From positions 1-33,678 of the forward strand of contig JAUWMV010000024.1 in assembly GCA_030613005.1 (NCBI GenBank): DNA of 33,678 bases, given 5' to 3'. A model generated the notes under the pieces. That model worked only from the letters and a program-made list of their open reading frames with translations. It did no database searches and was not told the DNA's origin. Below, one piece after another: positions 1-8,621 of this stretch (its first letter is position 1; each line of letters begins with the position of its first letter). This stretch comes from a bacterium. GTDB lineage: Bacteria; UBP14; UBA6098; B30-G16. A program made the translations under genes and the position numbers.

Positions 1-2
1 CA

Positions 3-3000
3 GCTCATTCTGGGAAATATTGCTGGGCAACAAATCTTACAGGAGGCTATAGACGATATAGCTGGATGTCCCTCGAAGTTGAATTAGATGATGAAATGAC
101 AATGTATTCTAAAGAGCTTAATTTCTGGTCCTGGTACGATTTAAGCAAAGGATACAATCCAACAACGCGTCCCCAATATGCTGATGGTATATGTCTTAAA
201 GGTTCAATAGATGAGGGTGCAACATGGTTCTATCTTTATCCTGAGCCAGCATGGAATTACCCTCATACATTCTATGTATACTCGTACTATTGGGGTGGAG
301 CAGTACCTTATTTACCATTGCCAGGTAATTGGGGAAGTAATGGAGGATGGGAATATACTACTGTGGATATAAGCGAGTGGCAAGGCGAACTTACCAATAT
401 CCAATTTGGTTTGCATGCATACGCTTACAATTATGATTATTACGGTACACATTTCGGTTGGGCTATCGACGATGTGTGTTTCGCAGGCGATTTCCCCATA
501 CCAGAGGATATTAGCGGATGCATTAAGGGTTATGTGTACGATGCTGTTACGCTTGAAATGATACCTCATGCAAAGATTGCTCTTAGTGGGCAGATCAGTC
601 ATGCAGATGCTTACGGATATTTCGTTATCTGCGACGTCGATGTCGGCTATTATCCTGTTTATGCTTCTGCAAGAGGATATATGACTAACTTCGAATGGGG
701 AATTGTTCCTAAGGGCGATACATACGGACCTATTTATATTCCTCTTAGCAAACCAGAATTCGGTCCCGAAACAGACCCGACATACGGGGTTTACGATGAC
801 AATCCTGGGATTACAGGCCTAGATGATCAAACAACATTCAGCACACTGGATGATATACATTTCTACATCTGTAATCCGTATGATCATACGGTAACAGTGG
901 ATATTTATCCATATATTCACAGTTTAATTGCTACCGACCCAGAACTGCATACATGCGTCGATTCCTTTGACCTTAGAATGCCAACGATCAACAAACCATG
1001 GGGTATTGCTGCTGTGGGTATGTTTAATAATTATTCATTCTGGATCAGCAGTATTGAACATTCGTTCATGATGCAGAATGTAGAAGTTGATCCTTATGGA
1101 GTTCCAACTGGTAGAGTTTGGGGAACTCATTGGCTACCCACTCCCTATTGGTCGTCCTCTACATACATTCCATATCCCGGTGATATGACATATGACGGAA
1201 CTTTAATCTGGCAGCTAAGAGTTGATTTAAATATAGGAGAAAGTAATCTATATGGTTGGGACCCTGTTACAGGTGTTATGCAGCATATGATTGTAGATCC
1301 GTATAGCGCATGGAACCGTCACTTCCAGAACGGTTTGGCATACGACCCCGGTGAGGATGTATTCTATCTCGGTGGTTGGCAAGCGGATACATTATACAAG
1401 ATTGCCGGTCTTAGCTACGATGAGCCTGGAATGATTCTGGGATATTGGAGCTTCAGGAAACTAATTGAAGATGCTAGTGATATAAACGCTGGAATAGCAG
1501 GTATTGGCTTTAACCACACCAGAAGAACAGTTTGGATTGCATGCAGGAATTTTGATAATGAAATTATTGAGTTCGATCCTGAATACGGCGTTGTATTAAA
1601 TACATTCCTCGATACCTTCTCCGCACCTAACAACCACTGTGGCGCAGAGTGCGATGCAGAAGGTAGATTCTGGATTGTATCGTCCGCGAAGCGTATGGCA
1701 TATGCGTTCATGATTTCGGAAGGCACAATTCCTCCAGGTGTCCGTATTGAACCGACGACATTGAAGATTCCTGCTGGTGCTTGCGAGCAAGTAAGCCTTG
1801 TTGTGGCTCCTGTTACCGAACCTGGAATTTACCAATTGTATCTCGCGCTTTCATTTGAGGGAGCAGACCCGATTATTTATCCAGTCAAACTTCGTGTATC
1901 GCCTTATGCTAACTACGGTTGGAATATGATCTCGATACCAGTCGATCCTGATCCAAATAGTGTTTATGCTCAGCTAAGCGATAATATAGTTCCATTAATT
2001 TTGGATATAGGAGCTTCACAGTTCTATAAATGGAATACTACAAGCGGTGCATACTGTATCCCATATGATTTCGGCAGAGGTGAAGGTTATATTCTGTTTT
2101 CACACGTTCATGATAAAGTTCTATATGATATTAGTGGTATGCCATATTACAGCGATTTTGTTATGAATCTTCCGTACGGTACATCTCCCACAGGTTCAAT
2201 GGACGGATTTAATCTAGTAGGGAACCCAGTTAATACGAAGATTGATTGGGATGCAATTGTTGACGATCCAATGTTCTATAATATAGAACCTACTTATTAT
2301 GTTTGGTCGACCGAAAATGGATTCGCGTTCTACACTCCTGGTTTACCGGGTGGAGCCACCAGATACATTCAACCGTATCAAGGTTTCTGGGTAGAGGTTC
2401 TTCCTGGTGGTGGTATACTCGCTATTAATGAATTCAATATGTCTCATACTATAATGAAGGAAGCTGTTGAAGTGGAAGAAGAAGCAATCGGTGGTGCAAG
2501 CGACTTTACGTTGAGGATATCCGTAGCAAATGGTGAAATTAAAGATAAATGGAACTACTTGGGCACTAGATTTGGTGCCGAAGATGGTTTCGACGGAAAA
2601 TTCGACGCAAAGGTTCCTCCATACTTCCCATCAAGGATATCGACATCCGATTTAGGATACTTTGTGGATGGTCCTTATCAACTTAGCGCTGATATAAAGA
2701 AAACACTTGATCCAAGTATGACCAAGGAATGGATCTTCGACATTAAATGCGCATCGGCTGGAACTAATGTTGAAATTTCATGGCCTAAATCACACATACC
2801 TGATGATATCGACGGCTCCGATGGAACAGATGAAATTAGCTCTTCATACACTCTAACTCTCAGAGATGAGAGAGCTGGTGGAACAATAGATATGAGAACA
2901 ACACATAAATACAGCTTCGAGTATCAAGGAGTATCTAGAAGATTCGTAATAACAGTTAATAAGAGCGATACGCCTGATCTTAAGAAGACTTCTCTACCTG

Positions 3001-3278
3001 ATAAGGTTTCGTTGTTACAGAATAATCCTAATCCATTTAACTTTGCGACAGATATTGAATTCTATTTACCGGAAGGTGCAGAGATTGCTCTCGAGATCTA
3101 TTCTGTGGAAGGAAAACTCGTTAGAACATTAGCCAAGGGTGAATACTCCTCAGGAAAGCACTTCATCTCATGGGATGGTATGGATGAAACTGGAATCTCA
3201 GCTTCAAGCGGAATTTATATTGCCAAGCTAAAAGTTAACGGCGAAGAGTTATCTATAAAGATGTCATACATAAAGTAA
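3..3278 (+). CDS. Large secreted multidomain protein with FlgD-like C-terminal domain (5' end outside window)
   Basis: The frame is already open at the window edge, so the N-terminus and any signal peptide are missing; the first ATG (position 66) is internal. Counting from that Met: residues 1-145 look like a jelly-roll/MAM-type beta domain (preceded upstream by the motif HSGKYCWAT, common in such domains); 150-210 a carboxypeptidase-regulatory-like beta fold (CIKGYVYDA...); about 300-550 a propeller-like region (WIACRNFDNEIIEFDP); 553-613 an Ig-like strand domain; 618-785 a 'GWNMISIP ... GFNLVGNP ... QPYQGFWVEV' module seen in surface proteins of FCB-type bacteria; 978-1070 a FlgD-like domain starting at NNPNPFN. 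That last domain commonly acts as a type IX-like sorting or anchoring signal. Function is probably cell-surface or extracellular binding; no catalytic motif was recognised. A strong terminator follows directly, so this ends its transcription unit. Confidence 0.85.
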   Translation, partial: AHSGKYCWATNLTGGYRRYSWMSLEVELDDEMTMYSKELNFWSWYDLSKGYNPTTRPQYADGICLKGSIDEGATWFYLYPEPAWNYPHTFYVYSYYWGGAVPYLPLPGNWGSNGGWEYTTVDISEWQGELTNIQFGLHAYAYNYDYYGTHFGWAIDDVCFAGDFPIPEDISGCIKGYVYDAVTLEMIPHAKIALSGQISHADAYGYFVICDVDVGYYPVYASARGYMTNFEWGIVPKGDTYGPIYIPLSKPEFGPETDPTYGVYDDNPGITGLDDQTTFSTLDDIHFYICNPYDHTVTVDIYPYIHSLIATDPELHTCVDSFDLRMPTINKPWGIAAVGMFNNYSFWISSIEHSFMMQNVEVDPYGVPTGRVWGTHWLPTPYWSSSTYIPYPGDMTYDGTLIWQLRVDLNIGESNLYGWDPVTGVMQHMIVDPYSAWNRHFQNGLAYDPGEDVFYLGGWQADTLYKIAGLSYDEPGMILGYWSFRKLIEDASDINAGIAGIGFNHTRRTVWIACRNFDNEIIEFDPEYGVVLNTFLDTFSAPNNHCGAECDAEGRFWIVSSAKRMAYAFMISEGTIPPGVRIEPTTLKIPAGACEQVSLVVAPVTEPGIYQLYLALSFEGADPIIYPVKLRVSPYANYGWNMISIPVDPDPNSVYAQLSDNIVPLILDIGASQFYKWNTTSGAYCIPYDFGRGEGYILFSHVHDKVLYDISGMPYYSDFVMNLPYGTSPTGSMDGFNLVGNPVNTKIDWDAIVDDPMFYNIEPTYYVWSTENGFAFYTPGLPGGATRYIQPYQGFWVEVLPGGGILAINEFNMSHTIMKEAVEVEEEAIGGASDFTLRISVANGEIKDKWNYLGTRFGAEDGFDGKFDAKVPPYFPSRISTSDLGYFVDGPYQLSADIKKTLDPSMTKEWIFDIKCASAGTNVEISWPKSHIPDDIDGSDGTDEISSSYTLTLRDERAGGTIDMRTTHKYSFEYQGVSRRFVITVNKSDTPDLKKTSLPDKVSLLQNNPNPFNFATDIEFYLPEGAEIALEIYSVEGKLVRTLAKGEYSSGKHFISWDGMDETGISASSGIYIAKLKVNGEELSIKMSYIK

Positions 3279-3298
3279 TGGCATCAGATAATGTTTTA

Positions 3299-3333
3299 AC
3301 CCTCTGTCCTAATGGGCAGGGGGTCTTTTTTTC
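3299..3333 (+). terminator. Rho-independent terminator after the secreted protein
   Basis: An 11-bp stem (ACCCTCTGTCC with GGGCAGGGGGT, two G-U pairs) closes a TAAT loop and is followed by C and a run of seven T. It lies 21 bases after the stop codon at 3276-3278. The T-run is on the plus strand only. Confidence 0.9.
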
Positions 3334-3553
3334 TGTCGGATTTCGATTATTCTATGAATTACAAATGTGAATATATTTTCATAGATTTGCAATTTAGCCA
3401 AAAAGTATACGTTAAATAGCATCTGTATATATTATAATTGGAAATTTAAACTTTCTTCCTAATTTTGCCGGATTATCCCTGCGTTTTTTCTTGACTTTGC
3501 ATTACTTTTTGGACAATTTCTACGGTTGTGAAATTAAATTTAGAATAAAATTA

Positions 3554-3626
3554 TGGGGCGTAGCCAAGTCGGCAAGGCAGCGGATTTTGGATCCGCCATG
3601 CGGAGGTTCGAATCCCCCCGCCCCAG
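3554..3626 (+). tRNA. tRNA-Gln (anticodon TTG)
   Basis: A full cloverleaf can be folded. The acceptor stem is TGGGGCG (3554-3560) with CGCCCCA (3619-3625), discriminator G at 3626. The anticodon stem is GCGGA/TCCGC around the loop TTTTGGA, giving anticodon TTG. The T-loop is TTCGAAT; the T-stem GGAGG/CCCCC contains one A-C mismatch. U at position 1 and discriminator G are typical of bacterial tRNA-Gln. CCA is not encoded. No terminator separates it from prs, which starts 32 bases downstream, so the tRNA may be processed from a tRNA-prs-rplY transcript. Confidence 0.93.
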
Positions 3627-3658
3627 TTTGAGGATTTGGTTTAAATTAGGGAGCTAAG

Positions 3659-4666
3659 ATGGATGACAAACTCAGTCTTATTGTTGGCGGATCAAATTCT
3701 GTGCTGGGAAATGATATTGCTGAGCATTTAGGAATAACACCCACAAAAATGAATTTAAGGCGATTTAATGATGGTGAAATCAACCTGCAAATTTTGGAAA
3801 ATATTAGAGGTAAGGATGTATTTATAGTACAATCTATGCAACCACCAGCTGATAATCTATTGGAATTGCTTTTGATTATCGATGCCGCCAAGAGAGCAAG
3901 CGCTTGGAGAATTACCGCGGTAATACCATATTTCGGTTATGCACGGCAGGAGAGAAAGGATAGACCTCGAGTCCCTATTTCAGCTAAATTAGTGGCTAAT
4001 CTTTTAGTTGCTGCTGGGGTAAACAGAGTTCTCACGATAGACTTGCATGCATCGGCTATTCAAGGATTCTTTGATGTCCCAACTGACCATCTCACTGCCG
4101 ATATAATTTTTAGGGATTTGCTACTCGATGAGATGTCTGATAGAATAAAGAATAAAGAACTAGTTATGGTTTCTCCGGATATTGGTGGTGTTAAGAGAAC
4201 AGAATACATTGGAGATCATGTAGGTGCGTCGATAGCTGTTGTCTATAAGAAACGAGAGCGACCTAATGAAATTGCTAAAATTCAGAATATCGCAGGAGAT
4301 GTAAAGGATAAGATTGCTGTAATTCGAGATGATATTATCGATACCGGAGGTACTCTTTGCTCAGCATGCGACTTGATTATTGATGAAGGCGCCAAGGATG
4401 TTATAGCTTTAATTACTCATCCATTGCTTTCGGGCGCTGCCGTTGAAAATGTGGTTAATTCGAAAATAGGCACTCTTGTTATTACTGATACACTACCTAT
4501 TAAAGAAAACGTAAAGCAAATTCTTGGAAGTAAATTGCGAATATTTTCTGTTGCTCCATTTTTGGCAGCGACAATAGAAAGTATCCACATGGAACAATCT
4601 ATCAGTGTTTTGTTTAATAAAAATTTTCTTAAAGAAATCAAATACGAGATTGGAGGAGGGAAATGA
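3659..4666 (+). CDS. prs: Ribose-phosphate pyrophosphokinase (PRPP synthetase)
   Basis: This enzyme makes PRPP from ribose 5-phosphate and ATP in the cytoplasm, feeding purine, pyrimidine, histidine, tryptophan and NAD synthesis. The 335 residues cover both phosphoribosyltransferase-like halves. Visible signatures are the N-terminal RRFNDGEI region, the ATP/Mg segment around residues 130-140 (TIDLHASAIQGFFD), the flexible-loop region YARQERKDRPRVPIS, and the PRPP-binding loop DDIIDTGGTL near residues 224-233. Length is slightly above the usual 310-320. The ATG at 3659 follows an AGGGAG site. Its last four bases overlap the start of rplY (ATGA), implying translational coupling. The tRNA-Gln gene sits just upstream. 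Confidence 0.97.
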   Translation: MDDKLSLIVGGSNSVLGNDIAEHLGITPTKMNLRRFNDGEINLQILENIRGKDVFIVQSMQPPADNLLELLLIIDAAKRASAWRITAVIPYFGYARQERKDRPRVPISAKLVANLLVAAGVNRVLTIDLHASAIQGFFDVPTDHLTADIIFRDLLLDEMSDRIKNKELVMVSPDIGGVKRTEYIGDHVGASIAVVYKKRERPNEIAKIQNIAGDVKDKIAVIRDDIIDTGGTLCSACDLIIDEGAKDVIALITHPLLSGAAVENVVNSKIGTLVITDTLPIKENVKQILGSKLRIFSVAPFLAATIESIHMEQSISVLFNKNFLKEIKYEIGGGK

Positions 4667-5316
4667 AAGGTCTCCCTTTAAAATGTGAGATAAGACATCT
4701 TAAAGGAAGTCGAAACGCAAATCGACTTAGGCGTCAAGGGTTTATTCCTGCTGTAATTTATGGAATGGGTGAAGATAATATTTCGCTGAAAATTTTAAAA
4801 CATGAATTATCTCAGATAATGCATTCTAAATCAGGAGAACATGCACTTGTTGAGTTGCATATGAGAGATGAATCTGGAGAAGAAAAAAAGCTGCTCGCGT
4901 TGATTAAAGAAGTGCAACACAATCCAGTTTCCGATTTGATTATTCACGCGGATTTTGAGCATGTTCAAGCGGATAGACCGGTTTCCTTTAAATTGCATAT
5001 AGAATTTATTGGCATTCCAGAAGGAGTTAAAAAAGGAGGAATATTCACACCGCATTTTCATGAACTTGAGGTTTTATGTACTCCAAAAAACGCTCCAGAA
5101 TTTGTCGAACTGGATGTATCTGGGATTGATCTCAGTGATTCCATGCATGTTAAGGATATTAAAATTCCAAACGCTGAATTATTAATGGATGAAGAAGAAG
5201 TTATAGCATCGGTTGTTAAGCCACGGGGTGTTACGGAAGTTGAGGAAGTAGAGAAAGTTGAGGAACTTGAGGAAGCGGAAGAGGTTGAGGGAACTGAGGG
5301 TAAGGTTTCGAAATAA
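4663..5316 (+). CDS. rplY: Large ribosomal subunit protein bL25 (Ctc/TL5 form)
   Basis: bL25 binds 5S rRNA in the large ribosomal subunit. This is the long, two-domain Ctc form: residues 1-90 are the 5S-binding domain (KGSRNANRLRRQGFIPAVIYG) and 95-190 the TL5-type C-terminal beta domain (HADFEHVQADRPVSFKLHI, IPEGVKKGGIF). After about residue 185 comes a low-complexity acidic tail of EVEEVEKVEE-type repeats, a common but variable extension. The ATG at 4663 overlaps the end of prs by four bases and is preceded by GGAGGAGG. prs-rplY is a widespread pair; the pth gene that often follows is not here, the next gene being a polysaccharide exporter. Confidence 0.95.
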   Translation: MKGLPLKCEIRHLKGSRNANRLRRQGFIPAVIYGMGEDNISLKILKHELSQIMHSKSGEHALVELHMRDESGEEKKLLALIKEVQHNPVSDLIIHADFEHVQADRPVSFKLHIEFIGIPEGVKKGGIFTPHFHELEVLCTPKNAPEFVELDVSGIDLSDSMHVKDIKIPNAELLMDEEEVIASVVKPRGVTEVEEVEKVEELEEAEEVEGTEGKVSK

Positions 5317-5347
5317 TGTGGTGGATTTATGAAACCATGGAGATGAT

Positions 5348-7690
5348 ATGAAGCTTTCTTCCTTTAAAATTGTAGTGATATTCATTTTTTCATCCTTAGG
5401 CTTTTTAACTGCGCAGTTGCCTGGAAGTATTATGAACCAGTACCAAAGGTTTATTAGCGGTGCGGATGCTGGAGTCCAAACGGGAGTAGGAACAGATGTT
5501 GAAACATACAAATCACCCGAAATTACTCCGTATGATACAACACAGAAATATCTCAAACAAGTACAAAAAGAAAAGGAACCGGTTGTAGAGCCTGAATTTC
5601 CATGGTTTTTTGAATTTCCGATTGTTATTGAAGGTGATACTTTGCAGATAATTAGAAAGGCTTTACCTATACAATTGGAAACCTTTAGCTCAAGTATATT
5701 CGAGAACATACCTTTTCTTTCTTCATCCCAATTGCCAGTTTCAGATAAGTATATTATAGGCAGTGGTGATAAGTTGCTTATAAATATGTGGGGTGCTGTT
5801 AATGCTCAATACGATTTAATTGTTGATAGAGATGGGAAAATCTATATCCCACAAATTGGAGATGTTGCACTTGGTGGTATTTCTGTTATTTCTGCCCAAA
5901 GAAAAGTCAACAGACTTGTAAATAATGTCTTCGCAGACGTAAGTATAAGCTTAACTCTTACGTCGATAAAAACTGTACAGGTTTTTGTTGTAGGCAATGT
6001 GGAAAACCCAGGAATATTTGATTTACCAGGACTTTCAAGAGTTATTAATGCTATTGCTGTTGCAGGTGGTCCCTCTAATGTTGGTTCGTTCAGAAATATT
6101 AAAGTGTATCGTGGAGATAGACTAATTGGAAAACTAGATATGTATGAACTAATTCTTACAGGTAAGGCTAAGGGGAACATTCAGCTTGCAAATGGTGACT
6201 TACTTATGGTTCCTCCATATGAGAAAAAAGTTAAACTAAGAGGTCTGGTCAAAAATCCAGCAATTTTTGAGATAATTGAAGACGAAACGATGAAGGACCT
6301 TATTAATTATTCCGGTTGGTTTCTGCCAAATGCGAATATCCATGAAATTTTTGTAGATAGAATTAATAGTGGTATTCACATTTCTATCAATATTGATTAT
6401 GAAGATACCACGCAATGGGAAACAATCCTTAAAGATGGGGATGATATTTCTGTTTTTCCAGTAAATCCTTATAGGGAGAATGTAATTTTCCTTGAGGGAT
6501 ATACGCCTTATCCGGGTGTTTATGGCTGGGAAGAAGGAATGACTGCCAATGATCTGTTCGATCGTGCTGGTATGCTTTACAATGATACTTATAGAGAACG
6601 AGTGGATATTTTTCGTTTATTGCCTGATGAATCTCGAGAGATCATAAGTTTCGATCTGCTTAAGGATAGTAAAGTTTCACTTCAACCTCAGGACAGAATA
6701 AAATTATATTCTGTGCGTGAATTCTTAATCCCTAAAGAGGTTTCAATTTCTGGATCCGTAAGGAAACCGGGAAAGTATAGATTATATGAAAAAATGAGAG
6801 TTTCAGACATAATTTTTACCGCAGGTGGGGTTGAAAGGGGTTCATATTTAGATAGTGTTGAATTAGTTAGAATAACTGATGGATTAAAGAGAGAAAGAAA
6901 AATTTTAAATCTGGGGAAGATTTTAAAAAATCCGGATTCGCCAGAAAACATTTTGCTTGCAGAAGACGATTATCTAACAGTAAAAAAAATACCGGGATGG
7001 CTTACACCAGAAATTGTTACTATAATTGGGGAGGTTGTGTATCCAGGTGATTATGCATTGTTAAATGAAGAGGAGACCTTATCTGATTTGCTTGAAAGGG
7101 TTGGTGGATTTACACCCGATGCATATACTAAAGGTTTGATGTTTATTAGACCTGAAATCGCTAAAGAAGCCCGAATTAGGGACATTCCAAGGATTCTCAG
7201 GAGTACTCGACCATTAATTCTAGATTCACTTGGTCGAATTGATACTCTAGATTTGGTGTATGATTGGCAAGGAAGTGACCTTAATAGAATAATCATAGAT
7301 GTTAGTAAGATTGTTTCGGGTAAAGATGATTTCATTCTTCGGGCAGGGGATTCAATTTTTGTTCCACGTATTCCTGGTGGTGTCAGTGTATTAGGAGCCG
7401 TGGGAATTAATGGAACTGTGAAATATTCAAATAGAAAAAAAGTTGCGTATTATATTAAATCCGCGGGTGGTGCTACTAAGGATGCAGATATAAATGAAAT
7501 GAGAATTGTTAAAATGAACGGAGAAGTTCTTAAAGTATCTAAAGGGTATAGCAATGTCGAGCCTGGTGATATAATAATCTTGCCAAAGAAAATAAAAAAG
7601 GAAACTAATTGGCTTAGCATCATGACAGAAATCGTAACGGTGCTAACTGGTTTAGCTACTACTACTTACATAATAATTAAATTGAAATGA
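5348..7690 (+). CDS. Polysaccharide export protein with multiple SLBB domains (Wza-like)
   Basis: A 780-residue outer-membrane/periplasmic exporter related to Wza. The N-terminus is a signal peptide (hydrophobic residues 9-22, probable cleavage near FLTAQ). A Poly_export domain lies near residues 123-205 (YIIGSGDKLLINMWG). SLBB-type beta-grasp repeats follow at about 210, 293, 377, 463, 553 and 676, each showing the pattern 'V.GxVxxPGxY...DLI..AGG'. The last 20 residues form a hydrophobic helix, as expected for an amphipathic or transmembrane helix. The gene is longer than E. coli Wza (about 380 residues) because of the extra SLBB repeats, a pattern common in FCB-type bacteria. ATG at 5348 has a GGAG site; the stop overlaps the next start (ATGA), making the first link of a four-gene export operon. 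Confidence 0.9.
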   Translation: MKLSSFKIVVIFIFSSLGFLTAQLPGSIMNQYQRFISGADAGVQTGVGTDVETYKSPEITPYDTTQKYLKQVQKEKEPVVEPEFPWFFEFPIVIEGDTLQIIRKALPIQLETFSSSIFENIPFLSSSQLPVSDKYIIGSGDKLLINMWGAVNAQYDLIVDRDGKIYIPQIGDVALGGISVISAQRKVNRLVNNVFADVSISLTLTSIKTVQVFVVGNVENPGIFDLPGLSRVINAIAVAGGPSNVGSFRNIKVYRGDRLIGKLDMYELILTGKAKGNIQLANGDLLMVPPYEKKVKLRGLVKNPAIFEIIEDETMKDLINYSGWFLPNANIHEIFVDRINSGIHISINIDYEDTTQWETILKDGDDISVFPVNPYRENVIFLEGYTPYPGVYGWEEGMTANDLFDRAGMLYNDTYRERVDIFRLLPDESREIISFDLLKDSKVSLQPQDRIKLYSVREFLIPKEVSISGSVRKPGKYRLYEKMRVSDIIFTAGGVERGSYLDSVELVRITDGLKRERKILNLGKILKNPDSPENILLAEDDYLTVKKIPGWLTPEIVTIIGEVVYPGDYALLNEEETLSDLLERVGGFTPDAYTKGLMFIRPEIAKEARIRDIPRILRSTRPLILDSLGRIDTLDLVYDWQGSDLNRIIIDVSKIVSGKDDFILRAGDSIFVPRIPGGVSVLGAVGINGTVKYSNRKKVAYYIKSAGGATKDADINEMRIVKMNGEVLKVSKGYSNVEPGDIIILPKKIKKETNWLSIMTEIVTVLTGLATTTYIIIKLK

Positions 7691-8619
7691 TTGAAGAAAG
7701 AATAAATATATTTAATACTCTTTTCAGAAATAGAGTTACCATATCAATAATAACATCCTGTGCAATAATTATCTCGATAGTATTAGCAATAATACTACCG
7801 AAGCAATACACATCGATTGCTGTCGTGCTTCCTTCAGGGACAGTTCCAGGGATATTCGGCTTTGCAGCACCTTTTTCATCTGGTTTTTTTGAACAAGGTT
7901 CAAGCGAAGAAATCTCTAGTTTTTTATTTCCTGATTTATTGAGTAGTTTCTCGCTTTATTCAATGGTTTGCAGTACACCAGTTAACTCGACAATAAAAAA
8001 AATAAAACCGGAAAGTGAAACCATAAGGGATTTAGAGGGTTGGAGTGTAGACAGTAAAGGGCATAAGATATTTATAGCTCGATCGAAAATTAAGTATTCT
8101 ATAGAAAAGGGAATTCTTGTTATTTCTTATACAACAAAGAATCCCATAATTGCACAATTTGTGCTTAATGCCACTGTTAATGCGTTAGAGGAACTAATAA
8201 AGAAAAATACAGTTTCGAATGCAGTAAAAAAATCTGGTCATTTAATAAATAGGGAAAAGGAACTCATTGAACAACTTGATGAATCTGAGGATAGCTTAGA
8301 AAAGTTTATTAGTTCCCATCGAAACTTTGCAAGAGACCCGATTTTAAAAATCAAATACAATCGGTATAATTCCTCTGTGCAAATTAAACATGAACTTCTA
8401 ATTTATGTTCAAAAGCAACTCGAAATATCCGTGTTAGATTCAAAGGGTTCAGCTCCAGTAGTAAAAATTTTGGATCCCCCAAATTTTCCAACTAAAAAAT
8501 CCGGTCCCAAAAGGTCGTTGATACTTGTAATTGGAACGTTAATTGGTTTTATTATTTCTCTTATTGTTGTAGCTTTTCGGGAAAACAAAGATAAACTATT
8601 TGCTCGCTTGAAACCTTAA
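7687..8619 (+). CDS. Wzz-type chain-length determinant / polysaccharide co-polymerase
   Basis: A 310-residue inner-membrane protein of the Wzz/PCP family, which sets polysaccharide chain length. There are two transmembrane helices, residues 17-37 (VTISIITSCAIIISIVLAIIL) and about 277-298, with a periplasmic domain between them that ends in a predicted coiled region (INREKELIEQLDESEDSLEKF). A proline-rich segment (LDPPNFPTKKSGPKR) just before the second helix is the expected PCP motif. No cytoplasmic tyrosine-kinase (Wzc-like) domain follows, so it is the kinase-free type. It overlaps the exporter upstream by four bases and ends two bases before the next gene. Confidence 0.85.
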   Translation: MIEERINIFNTLFRNRVTISIITSCAIIISIVLAIILPKQYTSIAVVLPSGTVPGIFGFAAPFSSGFFEQGSSEEISSFLFPDLLSSFSLYSMVCSTPVNSTIKKIKPESETIRDLEGWSVDSKGHKIFIARSKIKYSIEKGILVISYTTKNPIIAQFVLNATVNALEELIKKNTVSNAVKKSGHLINREKELIEQLDESEDSLEKFISSHRNFARDPILKIKYNRYNSSVQIKHELLIYVQKQLEISVLDSKGSAPVVKILDPPNFPTKKSGPKRSLILVIGTLIGFIISLIVVAFRENKDKLFARLKP

Positions 8620-8621
8620 GA

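Noticed and set aside
5182-5709. Minus-strand open frame of 175 codons across the rplY/exporter junction
   Set aside because: It lies opposite two confident genes, and reads low-complexity runs from the acidic tail complement; no start signal.
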